From positions 1 through 8,967 of the forward strand of contig CAKTSC010000043.1 of the NCBI GenBank assembly GCA_934597465.1: a DNA stretch of 8,967 nucleotides, written 5' to 3'. Below are positions 1-6,506 of the stretch, in pieces; positions within the stretch are counted from its first letter, which is position 1; each line of letters starts with the position of its first letter. Below the pieces are notes generated by a model. It saw nothing but the letters and a program-made list of their open reading frames with translations, made no database searches and was not told the origin of the DNA. The stretch comes from an uncultured Dysosmobacter sp. Its GTDB lineage: Bacteria; Bacillota; Clostridia; Oscillospirales; Oscillospiraceae. A program made the position numbers and the translations under genes.

Positions 1-247
1 AGGGTTCCGAGGGGTCGATGATGGGCCGGTGGATCCGATCCCGGGGCACCAGCAGCAGATCCCAGGGCCGGAGGAAATAGGTGACGCCCTCCACCACGTA
101 GGTGACGCGCCCTCCCAGCAGGAGGATGACCTTGTCGAAGTCGTGATAGTGGTAGCCGATCTGCTGGGCCCGGCTGTCCTTCAGCCGGACAAAGCGGAAG
201 TTCTCCCGGAGATAGCCCCGCTTGCCCGCGTCCATCCTGCTCTCCAT
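1..247 (-). CDS. Partial AraC-family-type regulator, N-terminal cupin sensor domain
   Basis: The gene starts at 247 (ATG) and runs off the left edge, leaving 82 codons. An AAGGAGG ribosome binding site at 254-260 lies six bases upstream, which fixes this start over the out-of-frame ATG just before it. The peptide carries an N-terminal cupin pattern: GYHYHDFDKVILLLGG at residues 31-46, then a Y-V-V-E-G turn, F-L-R-P-W-D-L-L-L-V-P (59-68) and an R-x-H-R-P segment (71-75). This spacing of histidines, the glycine turn and the 'G-D-L-x-L-x-P-x-x-x-H' strand is typical of the ligand-binding arm of AraC-type activators. Such proteins bind a small molecule through the cupin and DNA through a C-terminal pair of helix-turn-helix motifs, which would lie outside the window. 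A stand-alone small cupin protein cannot be excluded. It is divergent from thyA and no functional link between them is evident. Confidence 0.72.
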   Translation of the reverse strand, partial: MESRMDAGKRGYLRENFRFVRLKDSRAQQIGYHYHDFDKVILLLGGRVTYVVEGVTYFLRPWDLLLVPRDRIHRPIIDPSEP

Positions 248-253
248 GCCATC

Positions 254-260
254 CCTCCTT
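254..260 (-). promoter_or_regulatory. Ribosome binding site of the cupin/AraC-type gene
   Basis: On the minus strand this reads AAGGAGG, six bases before the ATG at 247. It is a near-perfect Shine-Dalgarno sequence and decides the start codon. The rest of the spacer up to about 410 holds a small hairpin (354-371: GGGGGCG, TTTC loop, CGCCCTT with two G-T pairs) without a T-run. No convincing minus-strand promoter was found in it. Confidence 0.75.
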
Positions 261-414
261 TCTCTCCTATTCTACCCCAGGCGGCCCCGGCTTGCAATCC
301 CCTTCCGCCCCGGAGCGGCCCTCCGCCTCTCCCATCGGGCAGATGCCCTGAAAGGGGGCGTTTCCGCCCTTCCGATTTTGTCCATTTTTCCGTCCTTTTT
401 CCTGCGGATTCTCC

Positions 415-443
415 TTGCTTTTCCCGAAAAAATTTGCTATACT
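415..443 (+). promoter_or_regulatory. Sigma-A-like promoter of the thyA-folA operon
   Basis: A -35-like TTGCTT at 415-420 is followed by a 17-base spacer and a -10 TATACT at 438-443 (five of six consensus bases). Transcription would start near 450, giving a leader of roughly 70 bases before the thyA ATG. The -35 box is weak (three of six), but the optimal spacing and the A-rich spacer in otherwise GC-rich DNA support the call. Confidence 0.6.
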
Positions 444-465
444 GCGTAGTATGGCAAAAAATCGT

Positions 466-494
466 CAGGCATGCAAAAAATTTGCAAGCGCCTG
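466..494 (+). other. Hairpin in the thyA leader
   Basis: Two nested stems are visible: CAGGC (466-470) pairs with GCCTG (490-494), and inside it GCAAA (473-477) pairs with TTTGC (481-485) around an AAA loop. There is no following T-run before the ribosome binding site, so it is not a complete terminator. It could affect leader stability or translation of thyA, but no regulatory role can be shown from sequence alone. Confidence 0.35.
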
Positions 495-522
495 CGGAAT
501 TTTCAGCAGAGGGGGCGGCAGC

Positions 523-1353
523 ATGAGCCGGGCGGATGAGATCTTTCAGCAGAACTGCCGGGATATCCTGGCAAACGGCGTCTGGGATACCGACCAGGCT
601 GTGCGGCCCCACTGGGAGGACGGCGCCCCCGCCCACACGGTGAAGAAGTTCGGCATCGTGAACCGCTACGACCTCCGGACGGAGTTCCCCATCCTTACCA
701 TCCGCCGGACGTACTGGAAGACCGCCGTGGAGGAGCTCCTCTGGATCTGGCAGAGGAAGAGCAGCAACATCCACGACCTCAACGCCCACATCTGGGACTC
801 CTGGGCGGATGAGACCGGCTCCATCGGCAAGGCCTACGGCTACCAGCTGGGGGTGAAGCACCACTACCCTGAAGGGGACTTCGACCAGGTAGACCGGGTG
901 CTCTACGACCTCAAGCACAACCCCGCCTCCCGGCGGATCCTGACGAACCTCTACAACTTCCAGGATCTCCATGAGATGCACCTCTACCCCTGCGCCTACT
1001 CCATGACCTTCAACGTCTCCGGCCGCACCCTGAACGCCATTTTGAACCAGCGCTCCCAGGATATGCTGGCCGCCAACAACTGGAATGTGGTGCAGTACGC
1101 GGTGCTGGTGCATATGTTCGCCCAGGTCTCCGGCCTGGAGGCCGGCGAGCTGGTGCACGTCATCGCCGACGCCCATATCTATGACCGGCACGTTCCCATC
1201 GTGGAAAAGCTGCTGCGCCAGTCCCCCGCCCCCGCGCCCCGCTTCACCGTGGATCCCGCGGTGACGGACTTCTACGACTTCACCCGGGACAGCTTCCAGC
1301 TGGAGGGCTACACCCCCGCCCCGTTTGAGGATAAGATCCCTGTGGCCATTTGA
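523..1353 (+). CDS. thyA: Thymidylate synthase ThyA
   Basis: This 276-residue cytosolic enzyme makes dTMP from dUMP using 5,10-methylenetetrahydrofolate, and releases dihydrofolate. The active-site cysteine is C157 in LYPCAYSMTFNV. The Q-R-S-x-D motif that holds the phosphate and general base follows at 176-180, the NNWNVVQYA block with the nucleotide-binding Asn at 185-193, and HIYDRH further on. The C-terminus ends K-I-P-V-A-I, matching the hydrophobic tail that closes over the active site in this family. The residue after PC is Ala rather than the His of the E. coli type; this, with VNRYDL and ADAHIYDRH, fits a clostridial subgroup. The start at 523 has a purine-rich AGAGGGGG seven bases upstream. 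An in-frame ATG at 451 would coincide with the predicted transcription start and lacks a ribosome binding site, so it was not chosen. It is followed directly by folA, which recycles its dihydrofolate product. Confidence 0.96.
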   Translation: MSRADEIFQQNCRDILANGVWDTDQAVRPHWEDGAPAHTVKKFGIVNRYDLRTEFPILTIRRTYWKTAVEELLWIWQRKSSNIHDLNAHIWDSWADETGSIGKAYGYQLGVKHHYPEGDFDQVDRVLYDLKHNPASRRILTNLYNFQDLHEMHLYPCAYSMTFNVSGRTLNAILNQRSQDMLAANNWNVVQYAVLVHMFAQVSGLEAGELVHVIADAHIYDRHVPIVEKLLRQSPAPAPRFTVDPAVTDFYDFTRDSFQLEGYTPAPFEDKIPVAI

Positions 1354-1376
1354 GAAAAGGAGTGTATCTGACATCT

Positions 1377-1916
1377 ATGAATGCCATCGCTGCTGTTGAC
1401 AGAAACTGGGCCATCGGCCGGGAAGGCGGCCTTCTCTTCCACCTCCCCACGGATATGAAGCACTTCCGCGACCTGACGGTGGGAGGCACCGTGATCCTGG
1501 GCCGCAAGACGCTGGAGACCTTCCCCGGCGGCCGCCCCCTGAAGGATCGGCGGAACATCGTCATCACCCGCAACTCGGACTTTACCCGCCCCGGCTGCGA
1601 CATCGTGGGCTGCTACGACCAGGCCCTGGGCCTCACCGTGGATCCCGAGGACGACGATGTCTGGGTCATCGGCGGCGGCAGCGTCTACACCGCTCTGCTC
1701 TGCCGCTGTAAGCGGGCCTACCTCACCGTGATCGACGCCGCCGCCGAGGGCAGCGACACCTACTTCCCCAACCTCGACAAGCTCCTCGGCTGGGAGATTG
1801 AGGAGCAGAGCGAGCCCATCACGGAGAACGGCGTCACCTTCCGCTTCGTCACCTACGTCAACAACAACCACTGCGACGCCCACATCCCCATCAATCCCCA
1901 GCACGCCCAGCAGTAA
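1377..1916 (+). CDS. folA: Dihydrofolate reductase
   Basis: This 179-residue enzyme reduces dihydrofolate to tetrahydrofolate with NADPH. That is the step needed after ThyA, the gene immediately upstream (23-base gap). The N-terminus MNAIAAVDRNWAIG is the usual first strand and Met20-like loop. D26 in HLPTDMKHFRDLT is the catalytic acid. GRKTLETFPGGRPL (42-55) forms the NADPH-binding region, WVIGGGSVY (96-104) is the glycine-rich cofactor loop, and LTVIDAAAEGSDTYFP near 116-131 matches the conserved D-T-x-F-P block. The start is slightly uncertain. ATG 1377 fits the family N-terminus exactly, but the good Shine-Dalgarno sequence (AAAAGGAG, 1355-1362) is 14 bases away. Alternative in-frame TTG (1350, overlapping the thyA stop) and GTG (1362) would add residues not seen in the family. 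Translational coupling to thyA may help. The final 15 or so residues are a polar tail beyond the usual fold. Confidence 0.95.
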   Translation: MNAIAAVDRNWAIGREGGLLFHLPTDMKHFRDLTVGGTVILGRKTLETFPGGRPLKDRRNIVITRNSDFTRPGCDIVGCYDQALGLTVDPEDDDVWVIGGGSVYTALLCRCKRAYLTVIDAAAEGSDTYFPNLDKLLGWEIEEQSEPITENGVTFRFVTYVNNNHCDAHIPINPQHAQQ

Positions 1917-1919
1917 AAG

Positions 1920-1943
1920 AAAGCCGCCCACCCGGGCGGCTTT
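1920..1943 (+). terminator. Rho-independent terminator after folA, probably bidirectional
   Basis: A perfect 10-base stem AAAGCCGCCC (1920-1929) and GGGCGGCTTT (1934-1943) surrounds an ACCC loop and runs into TTTTCCTTTT. On the minus strand the same hairpin is followed by a T-rich TTTCTTTT, so it can also end the anti-sigma operon, which stops at 2076 and reads towards it. The 130 or so bases between hold no gene. Confidence 0.9.
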
Positions 1944-2075
1944 TCCTTTTGCCTTTCGATCGCGGAGCGCCGCCCCGGAGCGGGCGCATACGGCGGAATG
2001 GCCGGGCCGCTGTCATGGGAGAAGCGGGCCCGGCGGGGTTCCGGGCCGCTTCCGGGGGACGGGCGGGGCTGCGCC

Positions 2076-2909
2076 TTACGGCTCCGCCGCCGTTCCCAGC
2101 ACCGCCTCCCCGGTCTCGCGGTCATAGAGCACGCCATCCTCGGCGTAAAACGTTTTGTTTTCCGGGTCGCAGTCCACGGTGAGGGTGATGTGGTAGAGAA
2201 CCTCCTGCCCCTCCGGGGTAACGCCATAGTAGCTGCCGAAGAGCTCCTCCCGGATCTCCTCCAGGTTCTTGCCGATGTGGACGGTGAAGGGCAGCTCCAC
2301 CACCTCCGCATTGGGGTATCTCTCCAGGGCATAATCCCACAGATCCTCCCCGAAGCCCTCCCGCGTGTGGCCGAAGCTCTCCGGCAGCTCCACGGTGAAG
2401 GCATAGGGCGCGCCCCGGCCCACATAGCCCCCCAGGGCGGTGACGCGGTAGCCGAACACCGTGTCCGGCACGGTGAAGTCCATGGTCTCCTCCCGGCCAT
2501 CCCACTGGTAGGCGGCGGCGAAGGCATCCCCCGTCAGGCGGTTGTAGCCGCAGAGGAGATCCCCGGCCATGTCCGTCTCCGTTCCCATGGCTCCCGTATG
2601 GAGGAAAAGCAGCAGCAGAGGGCGGGCCAGCAGCGCCAGGGCCAGCAGCAGCGCAAAGCCCAGCAGGATGCCCCGCCGCCGGGAGCGGCGCTTCTGCCGC
2701 TTCCACTCCCGGGAGATATCCCGGAGCACGCCGCCTTCCGCCCCAGGCGTTTCCTCCGCTGCGGGCGTCTCCCCGGGGAGCGCCTCCGGAAGACGCTTCC
2801 GGCAGGCCTCGCAGGTTTTCAGGTGCTCCTCCACGGCTCTGCGGCTCTCCTCCGAGCAGAGGCCGTCCTCATAGAGGGGCAGCAGATCCCGCACGATGTC
2901 GCAGTTCAT
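2076..2909 (-). CDS. Zinc-finger (zf-HC2) anti-sigma factor, membrane-anchored
   Basis: This is a predicted 277-residue single-pass membrane protein that would hold the ECF sigma factor encoded just upstream. The cytosolic N-terminus contains the zinc-binding H-x3-C-x2-C pattern (H29, C33, C36, with C3 as the likely fourth ligand) of the anti-sigma zf-HC2 domain. A basic, charged stretch (63-79, ending KRRSRRR) precedes a hydrophobic span at about 80-103, giving an inside N-terminus by the positive-inside rule. Residues from about 105 onward would be extracytoplasmic. That part has many aromatic and acidic residues (for example YQWDGREETMDF) and resembles no domain I can name. The ATG at 2909 overlaps the sigma stop as ATGA (4 bases), a sign of coupled translation and of a matched pair. 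Release of the sigma factor probably depends on a signal sensed by the outer domain, but what it senses is unknown. Confidence 0.82.
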   Translation of the reverse strand: MNCDIVRDLLPLYEDGLCSEESRRAVEEHLKTCEACRKRLPEALPGETPAAEETPGAEGGVLRDISREWKRQKRRSRRRGILLGFALLLALALLARPLLLLFLHTGAMGTETDMAGDLLCGYNRLTGDAFAAAYQWDGREETMDFTVPDTVFGYRVTALGGYVGRGAPYAFTVELPESFGHTREGFGEDLWDYALERYPNAEVVELPFTVHIGKNLEEIREELFGSYYGVTPEGQEVLYHITLTVDCDPENKTFYAEDGVLYDRETGEAVLGTAAEP

Positions 2910-3373
2910 TCCATCTCCTCCTTCAGTCGCTGCCGGGCCCGGAAGCAGATGACCCGGGCCCAGGTCTCGGTTTTCCCGTATGCCGCCCCGATGTCCCGGA
3001 AGCTGAGGCCCCCCAGGGCCCGAAGCCGCAGCACCTCGCCGTAGGGCTCCGGCAGACGCTCCAGGCCCGCCAGGGCGGCCCTGGCTTCCTCCCGGCGGAA
3101 ATAGGTCTCCTCCGCGCCGGAGGCATGCCCCTCCGGGGGCTCCTCCCCCCGGCGCCGATGTTCCCGGCAGTGATCCCGCCAGCAGTTCCTGGCGATGCGG
3201 CAGAGCCAGGCGGCAAGGGGGCAGTCCCCCCGGAAGCCGTCGATGGCGGCAAGGCTGCGGAAGAAGGTCTCCTGGGTGATCTCCTCCGCCAGGGTGGGAT
3301 CCCCGCAGAGACGCAGGGCATAGCGGTATACCCCGGCGAAGTATTCCCGGTAGACCTCGGTAAAGTCCGGCAC
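2906..3373 (-). CDS. ECF-type RNA polymerase sigma factor
   Basis: This 155-residue protein has the two domains of a minimal extracytoplasmic-function sigma factor and no region 1 or 3. Region 2 covers about residues 4-72: YRYALRLCGDPTLAEEITQE is the core-binding part, followed by FFRSLAAIDGFRGD and AAWLCRIARNCWRDH, which correspond to -10 recognition and melting. Region 4 covers about 103-152, with LPEPYGEVLRLRALGGLSFRDIG and the helix-turn-helix ending in RARQRLKEEM for -35 recognition. The start is GTG at 3373, preceded by an AAGGGGGGAG ribosome binding site at about 3379-3388. The only upstream ATG candidates lack one. The gene overlaps the downstream anti-sigma gene by 4 bases. A promoter of the ECF consensus type lies immediately upstream at 3401-3426, so the operon is likely to be switched on by its own product. 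The regulon cannot be deduced from this window. Confidence 0.92.
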   Translation of the reverse strand: MPDFTEVYREYFAGVYRYALRLCGDPTLAEEITQETFFRSLAAIDGFRGDCPLAAWLCRIARNCWRDHCREHRRRGEEPPEGHASGAEETYFRREEARAALAGLERLPEPYGEVLRLRALGGLSFRDIGAAYGKTETWARVICFRARQRLKEEME

Positions 3374-3400
3374 GGCGCTCCCCCCTTTCTCTGCCTGATA

Positions 3401-3426
3401 GACGCCCGGCGGCGGCGTTCGTTACA
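3401..3426 (-). promoter_or_regulatory. ECF-type autoregulatory promoter of the sigma/anti-sigma operon
   Basis: On the minus strand TGTAAC (3426-3421) and CGTC (3404-3401) are separated by exactly 16 bases. This resembles the Bacillus SigX/SigW/SigM class of ECF promoters (TGAAAC or TGTAAC, about 16 bases, CGTA or CGTC). An A/T-rich stretch lies directly upstream. Transcription would begin near 3394, leaving a leader of about 20 bases that holds the ribosome binding site of the sigma gene. The position just ahead of an ECF operon is what autoregulation predicts. Confidence 0.68.
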
Positions 3427-3432
3427 AATTTC

Positions 3433-3461
3433 TTTTCAAATTTTCCGCTTGGGAGTATACT
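3433..3461 (+). promoter_or_regulatory. Sigma-A-like promoter of recG
   Basis: TTTTCA (3433-3438) and TATACT (3456-3461) are 17 bases apart, matching four and five of six consensus bases. Transcription would start near 3468, about 60 bases before the recG ATG. The promoter is divergent from, and separated by only 6 bases from, the ECF promoter's -35 box, so the two polymerase sites probably compete. Confidence 0.6.
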
Positions 3462-3480
3462 ATAGGAACAGTCTACCACA

Positions 3481-3504
3481 GGGGCGTCCCCCAAGGGAAG
3501 CCCC
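3481..3504 (+). other. Hairpin in the recG leader
   Basis: GGGGC (3481-3485) pairs with GCCCC (3500-3504) and TCCC (3487-3490) with GGGA (3495-3498), closing a CCAA loop with one 1x1 mismatch. It sits between the predicted transcription start and the ribosome binding site (AAGGGAGG, 3514-3521) and has no T-run. A role in message stability is possible but unproven. Confidence 0.35.
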
Positions 3505-3527
3505 TCATTTGGGAAGGGAGGCACGGC

Positions 3528-5576
3528 ATGGAAACGCTGACAAGCCCACTGACGGCCCTGCGGGGCATCGGGCCCCAGAAGGCCAAGGTCTTTGAGAAGC
3601 TGGAGATCCGGACGCTGGGCGACCTGCTGCGCTTCTACCCCCGCTCCTACGACGACCGCCGGGAGATCCGGAAGATCGCCGACCTCGTGCCCGGGGAGAA
3701 CGCCTGCGTGGCCGCCATGATCGCCTCCGCCCCCACCCTCGCCCACATCCGCCGCGGGATGGATCTCATCAAGGCCCGGGCGGTGGACGAGACCGGGGTG
3801 CTGGAGCTGACCTTCTTCAACCAGAGCTGGCTGAAAAACAGCCTTCAGGTGGGCCAGACCTACCTCTTCTACGGCAGGGCGGAGGGCAGCCTTCTCCGCA
3901 AGTCCATGGCCGCCCCCATCGTGGAGCGGGAGGGCCTGGGGGAGCGGGCAGGCCGCATCGTGCCCATCTATCCCCTGACGGCGGGGCTCAGCCAGCTCCT
4001 CCTCTCCCGCACCGTCCGCCAGGCCCTGGACGAGTGCGGCGACGCCGTGCCGGAGCTGCTGCCCGCCGCCATCCGACGGGAGAACGCCCTCTGCTCCGCC
4101 GCCTACGCTGTGGAGAACATCCACTTTCCGGAGGGGGACGAGGCCCTGCGCCTGGCCCGGCGGCGGCTGGCCTTTGAGGAGCTCTTCCTCTTCGCCCTGG
4201 GCCTTGCCGGACTCCGGGCCCGGCGCAGCGCCGTCGCCGTGCCCCCCATGGAAAACGTGGACATGGCGCCCTTCTATGCCGCCCTCCCCTTCTCCCTGAC
4301 GGGGGCCCAGCGCCGCTCCATCGACGAGGCTCTCTCCGATATGCGCTCGGGCCTTCCCATGAACCGGCTCTGCCAGGGGGACGTGGGCTCCGGCAAGACC
4401 ATGGTGGCCGCCGCCTGCGTCTACTTCGCGGTGAAAAACGGCCGCCAGGCGGCCCTGATGGCTCCCACGGAGATCCTGGCCCGGCAGCACTACGAAACCC
4501 TGGCTCCCCTCCTTGAAAAGCTGGGTCTCCGCTGCGCCCTGCTGACGGGCTCCACCGGCGTGAAGGCAAGGCGGGAGACCAACGCCGCCCTGGCGGCGGG
4601 GGAGATCGACCTTGCCATCGGCACCCACGCCCTCCTCACCGGAAACGTGGCCTTCCGGGATCTGGGCCTCGTGGTGACGGACGAGCAGCACCGCTTCGGC
4701 GTTGCCCAGCGGGCGGCTCTCGCGGAGAAGGGGCTCCATCCCCACACCCTGGTGATGTCCGCGACCCCCATCCCCCGGACGCTGGCCCTGATCCTCTACG
4801 GCGACCTGGATGTCTCCCTCATCGATGAGCTGCCCCCCGGCCGCCAGCCCATCGAGACCTTCGCCGTCCCCGGCAGCTACCGGCCCCGGATCTACGCCTT
4901 CCTGCGAAAGCACATCGCCCAGGGCCGGCAGGCCTACATCGTCTGTCCCATGGTGGAGAGCGGCGAGGAGGAGGGCGGGGACGCCAAGGCCGTGAAGGAC
5001 TACGCCCAGCAGCTCCAAAAAGAGGTCTTCCCGGATCTCCGGGTGGCCTTCGTCCACGGGAAGATGAAGCCCAGGGAGAAGGAGGCCGTCATGGCCGCCT
5101 TTGCCGCAGGCGAAACGGATATCCTGGTCTCCACCACCGTCATCGAGGTGGGGGTGGATGTGCCCAACGCCGCCGTCATGGTGGTGGAGAACGCCGAGCG
5201 CTTCGGCCTCTCCCAGCTCCACCAGCTCCGGGGCCGGGTGGGCCGGGGGAAGCACCAGAGCTACTGCATCCTCATCTCCGACAATCAGAATGAGGAGACG
5301 CGCCAGCGCCTGAAGATCCTGACAAAGACCAACGACGGCTTCCGCCTGGCGGAGGAGGATCTCCGCCTCCGGGGGCCGGGAGACTTCTTCGGCGTCCGGC
5401 AGCACGGCCTACCGGGCCTGCGGGTGGCGGATCTCGGCTGCGACGCCCAGCTCCTCCAGTCCGCCCAGCGGGCGGCGGAGGCCCTGCTGCGGGAGGATCC
5501 GTCCCTCGCCCGCTCCCCGGCCCTCCGGGCCCGGGTGGCGGAGCTCTTCGCCCGGAACGCCGAGACCATGAACTGA
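3528..5576 (+). CDS. recG: ATP-dependent DNA helicase RecG
   Basis: This 682-residue protein has the full length of RecG, the branched-DNA translocase that reverses stalled replication forks and processes Holliday junctions and R-loops. The N-terminal part has a helix-hairpin-helix-like LRGIGPQKAK (11-20) and LGDLLRFYPRSYDDR, followed by the OB-fold wedge domain (about 55-150) that splits the fork. The superfamily 2 helicase motifs are complete: Walker A GDVGSGKT (284-291), MAPTEILARQHYE (311-323), the RecG-type DEQHRFG box (385-391), SATPIPRT (411-418), then TTVIEVGVDVPNA (536-548) and QLRGRVGRG (566-574). The C-terminal block LRLRGPGDFFGVRQHGLP (612-629) is the RecG/Mfd TRG segment needed for translocation. 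ATG 3528 has AAGGGAGG six bases upstream. The neighbours common beside recG in other Firmicutes are not visible here; it is followed 49 bases later by a glycosyltransferase gene. Confidence 0.98.
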   Translation: METLTSPLTALRGIGPQKAKVFEKLEIRTLGDLLRFYPRSYDDRREIRKIADLVPGENACVAAMIASAPTLAHIRRGMDLIKARAVDETGVLELTFFNQSWLKNSLQVGQTYLFYGRAEGSLLRKSMAAPIVEREGLGERAGRIVPIYPLTAGLSQLLLSRTVRQALDECGDAVPELLPAAIRRENALCSAAYAVENIHFPEGDEALRLARRRLAFEELFLFALGLAGLRARRSAVAVPPMENVDMAPFYAALPFSLTGAQRRSIDEALSDMRSGLPMNRLCQGDVGSGKTMVAAACVYFAVKNGRQAALMAPTEILARQHYETLAPLLEKLGLRCALLTGSTGVKARRETNAALAAGEIDLAIGTHALLTGNVAFRDLGLVVTDEQHRFGVAQRAALAEKGLHPHTLVMSATPIPRTLALILYGDLDVSLIDELPPGRQPIETFAVPGSYRPRIYAFLRKHIAQGRQAYIVCPMVESGEEEGGDAKAVKDYAQQLQKEVFPDLRVAFVHGKMKPREKEAVMAAFAAGETDILVSTTVIEVGVDVPNAAVMVVENAERFGLSQLHQLRGRVGRGKHQSYCILISDNQNEETRQRLKILTKTNDGFRLAEEDLRLRGPGDFFGVRQHGLPGLRVADLGCDAQLLQSAQRAAEALLREDPSLARSPALRARVAELFARNAETMN

Positions 5577-5590
5577 CCACCCCCGGTATA

Positions 5591-5608
5591 CGCCCGCCGC
5601 GGCGGGCG
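5591..5608. repeat. 18-base GC palindrome between recG and the glycosyltransferase gene
   Basis: The 18 bases are a perfect self-complementary sequence made of CGCCCGCC and GGCGGGCG around GC. The palindrome lies just before the AAAGGAG ribosome binding site of the next gene and is not followed by T residues. It is therefore unlikely to terminate transcription, but as RNA it could fold next to the ribosome binding site. Confidence 0.5.
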
Positions 5609-5625
5609 GGAAAGGAGATGCCCTC

Positions 5626-6444
5626 ATGTCCCAGCCCATGGAGATCCTGGTGACCCTGGATGAAAACTACCTGCCCCAGCTCCGGGTGATGCTGGCCTCC
5701 CTGCTCTTCCACGACCCCGGCCCCCACCGGATCCACCTGATTCACCGCTCCATGCCAGAGGAAAAGCTCCGGGAGCTCTCCCGCTGGCTGGAGGCCCGGG
5801 GCTGCACCCTGGCAGCCCACACGGTGCCCCACAGTCTCTTCGCCGAGGCCCCGGTGACCAAGCGCTATCCCCAGGAGATGTACTACCGCCTTCTCGCCGG
5901 GGAGATCCTGCCGCCGGAGGTGGAGACCGTCCTCTACCTGGATCCGGACATCCTCATCATCAACCCGGTGACGCCCCTCTGGGCCCTGGACGGCCAGGGC
6001 AAGACCTTCGCCGCCGCGGCCCACACCGGCAAAACGGAGCTAGCCAACGACATCAACCGCATCCGCCTGGGGACGGAGGGGAAGTACTTCAACTCCGGCG
6101 TCATGCGGATGGATCTGCGCCTGGCCCGGCAGCGCGTCCGGCCGGAGGAGATCTTCCGCTTCGTCCGGGAGCACCCGGAAAAGCTCCTCCTGCCGGATCA
6201 GGACGTGCTGAACAGCCTCTACGGCGGGGACATCCTGGAGGTGGATGATGCCGTCTGGAACTACGACGCCCGGCGGTACAGCAATTACCTTCTCCGCAGC
6301 GGCGGCGTTTTCGACACGGACTGGGTCATGGCCCACACGGCGGTGCTGCACTTCTGCGGCTCCGCCAAGCCCTGGAAGCCCCGCTACCCCTACCGCGTCC
6401 TCTACCAGCACTACCAGCATCTCGCGGAGAGCGGCCGCATCTGA
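5626..6444 (+). CDS. Family 8 glycosyltransferase
   Basis: This 272-residue protein fits glycosyltransferase family 8, which transfers sugar from a nucleotide-sugar (usually UDP-glucose or UDP-galactose) with retention of configuration. The N-terminal strand MEILVTLDENYLPQLRVMLASL is the typical opening of the family. The metal-binding DxD motif is LYLDPDIL (103-110). YFNSGVMRMDL (154-164) and LPDQDVLN (189-196) are the conserved acceptor-side motifs, and HFCGSAKPWK (242-251) is the diagnostic C-terminal H-x3-G-x2-K-P-W. No signal peptide or membrane segment is seen, so it is probably a cytosolic or peripheral enzyme making a surface polysaccharide, glycolipid or wall glycan. Donor and acceptor cannot be read from the sequence. 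It begins 49 bases after recG with its own AAAGGAG ribosome binding site and no visible promoter, so it is probably co-transcribed with recG. No other polysaccharide genes are nearby. Confidence 0.9.
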   Translation: MSQPMEILVTLDENYLPQLRVMLASLLFHDPGPHRIHLIHRSMPEEKLRELSRWLEARGCTLAAHTVPHSLFAEAPVTKRYPQEMYYRLLAGEILPPEVETVLYLDPDILIINPVTPLWALDGQGKTFAAAAHTGKTELANDINRIRLGTEGKYFNSGVMRMDLRLARQRVRPEEIFRFVREHPEKLLLPDQDVLNSLYGGDILEVDDAVWNYDARRYSNYLLRSGGVFDTDWVMAHTAVLHFCGSAKPWKPRYPYRVLYQHYQHLAESGRI

Positions 6445-6446
6445 GC

Positions 6447-6475
6447 TTGCCAAGCGCGGCCAACTGTGCTATGCT
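6447..6475 (+). promoter_or_regulatory. Sigma-A-like promoter of the TSCPD-domain gene
   Basis: TTGCCA (6447-6452, five of six) and TATGCT (6470-6475, four of six) are 17 bases apart. The -10 box is preceded by TGC, matching an extended -10 element. Transcription would start near 6482, about 25 bases before the ATG. This gives the small gene its own transcript even if recG and the glycosyltransferase gene read through. Confidence 0.65.
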
Positions 6476-6506
6476 GAGGAAAACCGAAAAAGTGAGGAAT
6501 TGCACC

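Noticed and set aside
451..522. Longer thyA starting at ATG 451
   Set aside because: It would add 24 residues absent from the family, has no ribosome binding site and coincides with the predicted transcription start.
181..1374. Long minus-strand open frame opposite thyA
   Set aside because: It is the antisense shadow of thyA in GC-rich DNA, has low-complexity Val/Gly/His-rich composition and no ribosome binding site.
2910..5405. Very long minus-strand open frame opposite recG, continuous with the anti-sigma frame
   Set aside because: Only the last 278 codons (the anti-sigma gene) look like protein; the rest mirrors recG and the sigma gene and arises from high GC at third codon positions.
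5591..5608. Terminator between recG and the glycosyltransferase gene
   Set aside because: The palindrome lacks a T-run and is immediately followed by the next gene's ribosome binding site.
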